DNA from: JBGOTP01 sp041476545
GTDB lineage: Bacteria > Acidobacteriota > Vicinamibacteria > Vicinamibacterales > CAVVIG01
Direction of reading: 5' to 3'
NCBI GenBank assembly: GCA_041476545.1
Contig: JBGOTP010000139.1
Location: forward strand, 1 to 11,964
DNA: 11,964 nt
Shown one piece after another: positions 6,801-11,964 of the stretch. The notes under the pieces are model-generated. The model saw only the letters and a list, made by a program, of their open reading frames with translations, did no database searches and had not been told where the DNA came from. Positions within the stretch are counted from its first letter, which is position 1. Every line of letters begins with the position of its first letter. The position numbers were made by a program, and so were the translations under genes.

Positions 6801-6909
6801 GGCAGAAGTTAAAAGTTGAAGGGACGACTTCTGGGCATCCTATCACCCTCGACCTGCGACGAGCCGTCCCGTGTCCTTTTAACTTCCAACTTCCAACTTC
6901 CAACTTTCC
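6801..6909. repeat. AAGTT/AACTTCC heptamer repeats forming an inverted repeat
   Basis: The left part (6801-6826) carries AGAAGTT and AAAAGTT units; the right part ends in three AACTTCC heptamers and one AACTTTCC (6881-6909). Arms 6805-6826 and 6865-6886 pair imperfectly, with perfect blocks AAGTTAAAAG/CTTTTAACTT and GGGACG/CGTCCC and a 38-nt loop. The spacer lies between the convergent vapC and metG. On the minus strand the hairpin is followed by CTGCCTTTTTCCTTTCTT, so it may end metG transcripts. The left segment repeats 2916-2932. Confidence 0.55.
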
Positions 6910-6912
6910 GGC

Positions 6913-8886
6913 CTACCGTACCCGGCTGCCGACCGGGGGCGGCGGATCGTCGAAAGTCAGGAGCTGCGGCTTTCCGCCCTCGGGACTTCCCGCGAGGACC
7001 ATCCCGTTCGACTCGATCCCCATCAGCTTCGCCGGCTTCAGATTGAACACGACGACGACGGTCCGGCCCACCATCGTTTCCGGTTCGTACGCCTCGGCGA
7101 TGCCCGCGACAATGGTGCGCTGCTCGGTCCCGACGTCGACGAGCAGTTTGAGCAGCCTGGTCGACTTCGGCACGCGCTCGGCCGCGATCACCTTCGCCAC
7201 GCGCAGCTCCACCTTCATGAAGTCGTCGAACGATATGCGAGTATCCGTGGGAGCGGCGGCGGGCGCCACGGCGGGCACAGGTGGTTGAGGCTGATCGGCT
7301 GACATCTGCTGCAACTCCTCTACTGACTGTTCAATGCGCGGGAAAAGTGGAATCGTTTCGCCGAGACGCGTTCCCGGCGCGAGCGATCCACGTTTCAGCG
7401 ACGTCCATGAGGTCTCCTCCGGGGATACCCCAACCATGCGCAGAATGCGTTCGCCCGTGTCCGGCATGAACGGGCGGACAAGTTCGCCGACCACGCGGAC
7501 AAGGTCGGCCGCCACGTACAGGGCCGTGTCGAGTTCGGCGCGCTTCGCGGGATCCTTCGCGAGCACCCAGGGCGCGCGGGTGACGATGTACCGGTTGGCG
7601 GCGCCGAGCAGGTCCCAGATCTCGCGAAGGGCAAGGCTCAGCTGGAAGTCCTGCACGTGCTGCTTCACGACAGCCGGATGGCCATCGACCCCTGTCGCAA
7701 GGCGATCGAGCAGTTGCGCAAGTTCCTTCTCGGGATCGCGCGACATCAGCTCGCGATCTGGCGCCGGAACGATGGCATCGCAGTACCGATGGATCATCGT
7801 CGTCGCACGGCTGACCAGGTTCCCGAGATCATTCGCGAGATCAGAGTTGTAGCGCGTGACGAACGCCTCGTCCGTGAAACTCGCGTCCTGGCCGAAGTTC
7901 ATCTCGCGGAAGACGAAGTATCGAAAGGCGTCCAGACCAAAGCGCTCGATGTAGCCCTGAGGGCGCACGACATTGCCCTTGGACTTCGACATCTTCGCGC
8001 CTTCCATGAGCCACCAGCCGTGGCTCACGATGCGGCGCGGGACCGGGAGATCCGCGGCCATCAGGAACGCCGGCCAGTAGATCGCATGCTGACGGACGAT
8101 CTCTTTGCCAATCAGGTGCACGTCCGCCGGCCAGAGTCTGTCGAACCGCGCGGCCCCGGCGGCGCCCTCGCCCCCGTACCCGGCCGCGGTCATGTAGTTG
8201 GTGAGCGCGTCGAACCAGACATACATCACGTGGGCCGGATCGTCCGGGACGGGAATGCCCCACGTGAACGACGTTCGACTCACGCTGAGGTCCTCGAGGC
8301 CCGCCTCCAGGAACGACAGGACCTCGTTGCGCCGCGCGGGCGGGGTCACGAATTCCGGATGTTTTCGGTAGTGCTCGAGGAGGGGTGCTTGAAATGCCGA
8401 CAGCTTGAAGAAGTAGCTGTCCTCCGCGATGCGCTCGACCGCGTTTCCGCAAATCGGACAGCGCCCGTTGTGAAGTTGCGTATCCGGGACGAAGACTTCA
8501 TCCACCGTGCAGTACCAGCCTTCGTACTTGCCCTTGTAGATGTAGCCCCGATCGCGGACGCGACGCCACAACGCCTGCGCCGCTGCATGGTGCCTGGGCT
8601 CCGTTGTCCGAATGAAGTCGTCGTTCGAGATGTTCAGGATCGGCAGGATGTCTCGAAATGTCCGTGACGTCCGATCGGCAAACTCGTTCGTGTTCAGACC
8701 CGCCTTCTGGGCAGCGCGCTCCACCTTCTGGCCATGCTCGTCTGTGCCGGTCAGAAAGAACACCTCGTCGCCGTTCAGCCGATGCGCCCTCGCCACAGCA
8801 TCCGCGACCAGCGTCGTGTACGCGTGACCCAGATGGGGCTCGGCGTTGATGTAGTAGATCGGCGTCGTGATGTAGAAGCGGCTCAC
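6913..8886 (-). CDS. metG: Methionyl-tRNA synthetase with C-terminal tRNA-binding domain
   Basis: Class I aminoacyl-tRNA synthetase that charges initiator and elongator tRNA-Met in the cytoplasm. The 657 residues show the HIGH-type motif HLGH (18-21), the KMSKS loop (298-302), WFDALTNY and a single zinc knuckle (Cys126, Cys143, Cys146, with Asp129 where a fourth Cys often sits). The Rossmann and anticodon-binding domains are followed from about residue 550 by an EMAPII/Arc1p-like tRNA-binding domain (DDFMKVELRVAKVIAAE, NLKPAKLMGIESNGM), which typically supports dimer formation and tRNA binding. The start is GTG, overlapping the larC stop by 4 bp (GTGA), so translation is probably coupled. tatD, a frequent direct neighbour, is displaced downstream by the kinase/vapBC block. 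Confidence 0.97.
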   Translation of the reverse strand: MSRFYITTPIYYINAEPHLGHAYTTLVADAVARAHRLNGDEVFFLTGTDEHGQKVERAAQKAGLNTNEFADRTSRTFRDILPILNISNDDFIRTTEPRHHAAAQALWRRVRDRGYIYKGKYEGWYCTVDEVFVPDTQLHNGRCPICGNAVERIAEDSYFFKLSAFQAPLLEHYRKHPEFVTPPARRNEVLSFLEAGLEDLSVSRTSFTWGIPVPDDPAHVMYVWFDALTNYMTAAGYGGEGAAGAARFDRLWPADVHLIGKEIVRQHAIYWPAFLMAADLPVPRRIVSHGWWLMEGAKMSKSKGNVVRPQGYIERFGLDAFRYFVFREMNFGQDASFTDEAFVTRYNSDLANDLGNLVSRATTMIHRYCDAIVPAPDRELMSRDPEKELAQLLDRLATGVDGHPAVVKQHVQDFQLSLALREIWDLLGAANRYIVTRAPWVLAKDPAKRAELDTALYVAADLVRVVGELVRPFMPDTGERILRMVGVSPEETSWTSLKRGSLAPGTRLGETIPLFPRIEQSVEELQQMSADQPQPPVPAVAPAAAPTDTRISFDDFMKVELRVAKVIAAERVPKSTRLLKLLVDVGTEQRTIVAGIAEAYEPETMVGRTVVVVFNLKPAKLMGIESNGMVLAGSPEGGKPQLLTFDDPPPPVGSRVR

Positions 8887-10325
8887 GACTGGCGGTTCTC
8901 CGTGCGCAAGCGGTGCTCAGGGGAATCGACCTGTGGCAGCGCCCGGTCGGCGCGGTACGCCTGCGTCGCAATCGCTTGAATTTCCTTCACGGGAAGATGC
9001 GTCGTGGCCGCGATCTTCGCGCAATCGTCGAATTCCGGCACGGCATTGACGACCGCGCCGTCGCGTCTGGCCAGCTTGAACCGCACACGACCGACCGGGG
9101 TCTCGACCGTCACGATGTCCCGCTGCAGACACTCGCGATCCAGCTCCGCGTACCTCACGCCAATCGTCGTCGTCTCGCGGAAGATGATGCCGGCCAACGT
9201 CGCGCGCAGATCGGGGGAACCAATGACCGTGAGGAGGGTGCCCGGCCGGTTCTTCTTCATCTGCACGGGCACGTAGAACACCTCGAGCGCGCCCGCGGCG
9301 TACAGCCGGTCCATGACGACCCCGAACAACTGCGGATTCATGTCGTCGATCTCGCACTCGATCACAACAACCCGGCCGCTCTGAGTCCGATCGACCTCAG
9401 AAGTTTCGGCCGCCTGGCCGATGAGGACCCGCAGAACGTTGGGGGTTTCCGGCGGATTCCGATCCCCCGCGCCATATCCGACACGCTCGACGGCCATCCG
9501 CGGAATGGCGCCGAACGAGGAGGCATACGACGTCGCGATGAGCGCACCGGTTGGCGTCACCAGTTCCTGCTTCACGACGCCACTGTAGATTGGCGCCTGA
9601 TGCTCGGCGAGCAGCTTCAGGGTGGCGGGCGCCGGCACGGGAAAATGTCCGTGCGCGGAATCCACCATCCCACTGCCGACGTTCAACGGGGAGCAGATGA
9701 TCCTATCGGCACCCGCCCACTCGAGCGCGAACACCGCGCCGACGATGTCGACGATGGAATCGATGGCGCCAACCTCGTGCAGATGAATCTTCTCTACCGG
9801 CATCTGGTGGATTGAGGCCTCGACTTCGGCCAGTCGTTGGAACAGGGCCTTGGCACGGTCGCGTCCGTCCGACGACAGCGCCGACGTGTCGATGAGACGG
9901 AAGATCTCCGGCAGACTGCGGTGTTCGTGGCGGTACGGTGCTGAGGCGCCCGTCTGCTCAGCAATGGGATGAGAGTGACCGTGATCGTGACCATGCCCAT
10001 GGTCGTGACTGTGACTCGCAACAGGGCTGAGGGCCGAGGGCTGAGGGCTGGGCGCCGAAGGCTGAGGACCGAGAGCTGACAGCCGAGAGCTGACGGCCGA
10101 GAGCGGAGAGCTGACAGCCGAGAGCTGGGGTCCATGGACGCTGAATTTCGTCGCGGACACGCCGGCTCGCAGCACACGCTCGGCGCTGACGCTGACGCCT
10201 TCGAGCGCCAGACTGCCGAGCGCCCGCTTCAGGTCCTCGAATGGCAGGCCAGCGTCGAGCAGTGCGCCAAGCACCATGTCGCCTGCCATGCCGGAGAAAC
10301 AATCAAAGTACAGAATGCGGGACAT
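8883..10325 (-). CDS. larC: LarC-like nickel insertion protein with heptamer-coded insert
   Basis: LarC acts last in making the nickel-pincer nucleotide cofactor of lactate racemase and related enzymes, inserting Ni into the bisthiocarboxylated pyridinium mononucleotide. The 480 residues begin with the family signature ILYFDCFSGMAGDMVLGALLDAG. They contain HLHEVGAIDSIVDIVG, VPAPATLKLL, ELVTPTGALI, the C-terminal IECEIDDMNPQ and VRYAELDRE. A His-rich loop (104-119, HSHDHGHGHDHGHSH) is usual for LarC and probably binds Ni. Immediately before it, residues about 66-101 are a Ser/Ala/Leu/Pro repeat (LSAVSS, LSALGP, QPSALSP) coded by 15 heptamers; it is not part of the family and explains the length above the usual about 400-430. 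The gene abuts radC (stop TAG directly followed by ATG) and overlaps metG. No larA, larB or larE is in view. Confidence 0.93.
   Translation of the reverse strand: MSRILYFDCFSGMAGDMVLGALLDAGLPFEDLKRALGSLALEGVSVSAERVLRAGVSATKFSVHGPQLSAVSSPLSAVSSRLSALGPQPSAPSPQPSALSPVASHSHDHGHGHDHGHSHPIAEQTGASAPYRHEHRSLPEIFRLIDTSALSSDGRDRAKALFQRLAEVEASIHQMPVEKIHLHEVGAIDSIVDIVGAVFALEWAGADRIICSPLNVGSGMVDSAHGHFPVPAPATLKLLAEHQAPIYSGVVKQELVTPTGALIATSYASSFGAIPRMAVERVGYGAGDRNPPETPNVLRVLIGQAAETSEVDRTQSGRVVVIECEIDDMNPQLFGVVMDRLYAAGALEVFYVPVQMKKNRPGTLLTVIGSPDLRATLAGIIFRETTTIGVRYAELDRECLQRDIVTVETPVGRVRFKLARRDGAVVNAVPEFDDCAKIAATTHLPVKEIQAIATQAYRADRALPQVDSPEHRLRTENRQS
10024..10128. repeat. 15 contiguous heptamers (GAGCTGA family) inside larC
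   Basis: The plus strand reads GGGCTGA, GGGCCGA, GGGCTGA, GGGCTGG, GCGCCGA, AGGCTGA, GGACCGA, GAGCTGA, CAGCCGA, GAGCTGA, CGGCCGA, GAGCGGA, GAGCTGA, CAGCCGA, GAGCTGG in unbroken 7-bp phase. The total of 105 bp is a multiple of 21, so the larC frame is kept. The coding strand is the one without stop codons in any frame. Units grow more degenerate toward the lower coordinates. Confidence 0.9.
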
Positions 10326-10994
10326 CTAGAGAAGACCCATCTCCTTGAAGCTGCAGTACCGTGTGTCGCCGAGAATGATGTGGTCCACGAGATCAATCCC
10401 CATCAGTGTACCCGCGGCCGTGAGCCGTCTCGTCAGCGCCGCGTCGTCCGGGCTTGGGGTGGGATCGCCAGACGGGTGATTGTGGAACACCACGACGGCC
10501 GCCGCGCCACCGAGCACGGCCTCGCGAAAGACATCGCGCGGCTCAACGACTGTCGCGTTCAGCGTGCCAACAGCCAGAATTGTCGCCCGGAGCACACGAT
10601 GTTTGGTGTCGAGCAACACGACCCCGAACTGTTCGACCGGCCGGGACCCGAACGCCGGCAGCAAATAGGCCGCGGCGTCGTGCGGCGTGCGGAGCGGCAC
10701 ACGTGCGGCCGGCGCGTGCGCCAGCGTGCGACGGCCCAATTCAACGGCCGCGATCACGCGTGCCGCCTTGACGGGTCCGACGCCCGCGACGCGTGCCAGT
10801 TCGTCGCATGTCGACCGCGCAACGCCGTGCAATCCCCCGAGTGCCTTCAAGAGCTCGTTCGCGGCGGCCAGTGCACCGATCCGGTGGCATCCGCTCCCGA
10901 GAACCAACGCCACCAGCTCGTTGTCCCCAACCGCGGCAACGCCATGACGCAGCATCTTTTCGCGCGGACGATCGTCGAGGGACAGTTCTTTCAA
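10326..10994 (-). CDS. radC: RadC family JAMM/MPN-domain protein
   Basis: RadC (YeeS/JAB) proteins combine a helix-hairpin-helix segment and a JAMM metalloprotease-like domain; despite the name their role in DNA repair is unsettled. The 222 residues show DDRPREKML, the HhH segment LARVAGVGPVKAARVIAAVELGRR (67-90), Glu121 and the zinc motif HNHPSGDPTPSPDD (171-184), then DHIILGDTRYCSFKEMGLL, the typical C-terminus. The start is uncertain. TTG at 10994 keeps the conserved DDRPREK segment but sits directly against a TATAAT box whose transcript would begin downstream of it. The first ATG (10955) would remove that segment. radC ends exactly where larC begins and starts beside a heptamer array. Confidence 0.93.
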   Translation of the reverse strand: MKELSLDDRPREKMLRHGVAAVGDNELVALVLGSGCHRIGALAAANELLKALGGLHGVARSTCDELARVAGVGPVKAARVIAAVELGRRTLAHAPAARVPLRTPHDAAAYLLPAFGSRPVEQFGVVLLDTKHRVLRATILAVGTLNATVVEPRDVFREAVLGGAAAVVVFHNHPSGDPTPSPDDAALTRRLTAAGTLMGIDLVDHIILGDTRYCSFKEMGLL

Positions 10995-11022
10995 ATTATA
11001 CCTGGATATCAGTAGCTGTCAG
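10995..11022 (-). promoter_or_regulatory. Near-consensus sigma-70 promoter before radC, -35 from the heptamer repeat
   Basis: On the minus strand CTGACA (11022-11017, 5 of 6 matches to TTGACA) is followed after 16 bp by TATAAT (11000-10995). The -35 lies in the heptamer sequence AGCTGACAGCT. The predicted transcription start near 10988 falls 3' of the TTG taken as the radC start, so either radC uses a later start or this promoter is not the main one. Confidence 0.5.
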
Positions 11023-11045
11023 CTCTCAGCTGTCAGCTCTCAGCT
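11014..11045. repeat. Heptamer array downstream of the four-helix-bundle gene
   Basis: The plus strand reads AGCTGTC, AGCTCTC, AGCTGTC, AGCTCTC and a partial AGCT unit. A 15-bp stretch, CAGCTCTCAGCTGTC (11020-11034), is repeated exactly and in the same orientation at 11438-11452 on the other side of the gene. The array contains the stop codon of the four-helix-bundle gene and the -35 candidate of radC. Confidence 0.85.
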
Positions 11046-11416
11046 TTTTCGGGTCTGGGTTTCTGGAGCCGGAGTTGGCGAATCAGGCCGCTCAACATGC
11101 GCTTGATTTCTACCAGCCTCTCGAACACATCCCGTTGTTGGGCCTCCTCCATGAACTGGAGATCGGCGCAAAGCACGAGCTCACATTCGAGTTCGCAGGC
11201 GGATCCCATAGCCACATCGAGGTAGCGCCGAAACTCACGGTCCCCGCGCCGGCCGCATCCCTCGGCGATGTTGGAACAGATCGACACACAGGCACGCCGC
11301 ATCTGAGTCCGGAGCCCGAAGTCCTCCTCGCGCGGAAGGGTCAATGTGAGCCGATAGAGTTCTTTGACGAGTTGTCGGGATGCCTGCCACACGTTCAGCT
11401 TCCTGAAGTCCTGCAT
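11033..11416 (-). CDS. Four-helix-bundle protein of the S23 / 23S rRNA intervening-sequence family
   Basis: Small helical protein of 127 residues. The family is named for proteins encoded within intervening sequences of 23S rRNA genes and is structurally related to Avd of diversity-generating retroelements; free-standing copies such as this have no established function. Family landmarks are DFRKLNVWQASRQLV, the FGLRTQMRRA segment, VSICSNIAEGCGRRGDREFRRYLDVAMGSACELE and a final basic helix. It has the clearest ribosome-binding site in the window (AAGGAG, 6 nt before the ATG). Its last residues (KAES) and stop codon are written in the flanking heptamer array. With direct copies of the same heptamers on both sides, the gene looks like a discrete cassette. 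No reverse transcriptase, rRNA or variable-target gene is visible nearby. Confidence 0.9.
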   Translation of the reverse strand: MQDFRKLNVWQASRQLVKELYRLTLTLPREEDFGLRTQMRRACVSICSNIAEGCGRRGDREFRRYLDVAMGSACELECELVLCADLQFMEEAQQRDVFERLVEIKRMLSGLIRQLRLQKPRPEKAES

Positions 11417-11422
11417 AGGGCG

Positions 11423-11428
11423 CTCCTT
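11423..11428 (-). promoter_or_regulatory. Strong Shine-Dalgarno of the four-helix-bundle gene
   Basis: AAGGAG on the minus strand stands 6 nt before the ATG at 11416-11414. It is notable because the other genes in the window have weak or no Shine-Dalgarno. The heptamer array begins 2 nt further upstream, so the site is the edge of the unique cassette sequence. Confidence 0.7.
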
Positions 11429-11430
11429 CT

Positions 11431-11528
11431 CAGCTCTCAGCTCTCAGCTGTCGGCTGTCGGCTGTCGGCTCTCAGCCCTCAGCAGAGAACTGAGAGCTGA
11501 CAACTGACAGCTGGCGGCTGAGGGCTAC
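11431..11528. repeat. Two opposed heptamer arrays forming a large hairpin
   Basis: Fourteen units stand in 7-bp phase: seven CAGCTST-type (11431-11479), a transitional CAGCAGA (11480-11486), then GAGCTGA/CAGCTGG-type units (11487-11528). Because the second half is the reverse complement of the first, 11454-11475 and 11490-11511 pair at 19 of 22 positions around a 14-nt loop. On the minus strand it lies in the leader of the four-helix-bundle gene and may form an RNA hairpin or a DNA cruciform. Confidence 0.85.
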
Positions 11529-11655
11529 GGCATCCCCCATTGCAAAAACCGTCGCGCAGAGTCGAACACGCGAAACATGGAGAGAAAGGCCGATAGCTGA
11601 AGGCCGACCGCCGAGAGCTGACGGTTCGGCGCGCAGTTTTCGGGAGCCGAAGATT
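11529..11655. other. Intergenic sequence with decayed heptamers between dapF and the four-helix-bundle gene
   Basis: About five degenerate heptamers (GGCCGAT, AGCTGAA, GGCCGAC, CGCCGAG, AGCTGAC) occupy 11588-11622. A short TTCGG/CCGAA hairpin (11639-11651) follows the dapF stop on the minus strand but lacks a T-tract. The rest (11529-11587) shows no gene, RNA or promoter I can support. Confidence 0.5.
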
Positions 11656-11964
11656 CTATTGCGTACGAGGAATCTGCAGCAGCCAATCGCCGCCGCAAAT
11701 GACTTCGGCCCAGCCGGTGAGGTAGACGCTGTCGGCGCGCCACTCGACCCGCTGGGATCCGCCAGGGGCAATGACCTCGGCGTCGCGGTTCGCTCCCCCG
11801 TACGCCGCCGCGGCCACAAGTGCCGCGCAGGAACCCGTGCCGGAGGATGCCGTGGGACCCACGCCGCGTTCCCAGATCAGCATGCGGAGTCTGTCCGGTG
11901 CCTCGACGTGTGTGAATTCAACATTGGTCCCCTCGGGGAACAGGTCGTGCCGCTCGAGCGCGCG
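11656..11964 (-). CDS. dapF: Diaminopimelate epimerase DapF, C-terminal part (runs off the right edge)
   Basis: Cofactor-independent epimerase converting LL- to meso-diaminopimelate for lysine and peptidoglycan synthesis. The visible 102 residues match the second half of the C-terminal lobe: LFPEGTNVEF (substrate-binding Asn), LIWERGVGPT (Glu-Arg substrate loop), SSGTGSCAALVAA, then the closing strands with VYLTGWAEVICGG. In standard DapF the second catalytic Cys lies in an A-C-G-T/S-G context; here that position is Ser (ASSGTG), while a Cys follows four residues later. The gene may therefore be a Ser-bearing variant or a DapF-like enzyme. The stop is TAG at 11658-11656. The start and the first catalytic Cys lie outside the window. 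Confidence 0.88.
   Translation of the reverse strand, partial: RALERHDLFPEGTNVEFTHVEAPDRLRMLIWERGVGPTASSGTGSCAALVAAAAYGGANRDAEVIAPGGSQRVEWRADSVYLTGWAEVICGGDWLLQIPRTQ

Noticed and set aside
6697..6903. Small protein coded on the minus strand in the metG-vapC spacer
   Set aside because: The frame joins AACTTCC-repeat translation to a piece of kinase blade and ends at the deletion junction; it is part of the pseudogene and repeat region.
11033..11416. Diversity-generating retroelement
   Set aside because: Only an Avd-related fold family is present. There is no reverse transcriptase, template repeat or variable C-type lectin gene in the window.
11014..11528. CRISPR array
   Set aside because: The repeats are contiguous 7-bp units without unique spacers, and no cas genes are nearby.
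11529..11590. tRNA or small RNA in the dapF spacer (a GTTCGACTC string on the minus strand resembles a T-loop)
   Set aside because: No acceptor, D or anticodon stems can be drawn around it.
11639..11651. Rho-independent terminator after dapF
   Set aside because: The TTCGG/CCGAA stem is only 5 bp and no T-tract follows on the minus strand.
11472..11819. Minus-strand frame crossing the dapF 3' end and the heptamers
   Set aside because: It overlaps dapF in another frame and its C-terminal part is repeat translation; no family resemblance.

Overview
The window is GC-rich bacterial chromosome, densely coded and almost wholly transcribed leftwards (minus strand). Gene content and style suggest an environmental Acidobacteriota-type bacterium, possibly Vicinamibacteria: a large Ser/Thr kinase fused to a PD40/TolB-like propeller, a metG/tatD/polyprenyl synthase housekeeping run, frequent GTG/TTG starts and few Shine-Dalgarno sequences. 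This assignment is inference; no rRNA or other marker is present.

Layout in leftward transcription order. 11964-11656: C-terminal part of dapF (cut by the edge). 11655-11417: heptamer-repeat intergenic region with a large potential hairpin. 11416-11033: S23/IVP-type four-helix-bundle gene, flanked on both sides by the same heptamer repeats. 10994-10326 radC, 10325-8883 larC (abutting radC) and 8886-6913 metG (4-bp overlap with larC) form a tight run. 6912-6656 is a convergent spacer with an AAGTT-heptamer inverted repeat and the remnant of a second kinase gene. 6015-6646 on the plus strand is a vapBC toxin-antitoxin pair. 5878-2957 is the kinase-propeller gene. 2914-2123 tatD, 2101-1112 a long-chain polyprenyl diphosphate synthase, and 977-1 the N-terminal part of ligA complete the window.

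Functionally most genes are housekeeping: lysine/peptidoglycan precursor (dapF), nickel-pincer cofactor maturation (larC), tRNA charging (metG), metal-dependent DNase (tatD), quinone side chain (polyprenyl synthase), DNA ligation (ligA). metG and tatD are neighbours in many bacteria. Here they are separated by about 4 kb holding the kinase, vapBC and the kinase remnant, bounded at both ends by copies of a GGMAGAAGTTAAAAGTT repeat, so this block looks like an insertion or locally duplicated island.

The most unusual feature is a set of short-period tandem repeats. A 7-bp family (GAGCTGA/CAGCTGA-like) lies on both sides of the four-helix-bundle gene, appears to supply that gene's stop codon and a -35 box for radC, and occurs as 15 contiguous heptamers in frame inside larC, giving a 35-residue Ser/Pro-rich insert. 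A second 7-bp family (AAGTTRR) marks the island ends, and an 8-bp family forms a hairpin between the polyprenyl synthase gene and ligA. The linkage of heptamers with an S23-family gene is the best candidate here for an undescribed mobile or amplifying element.
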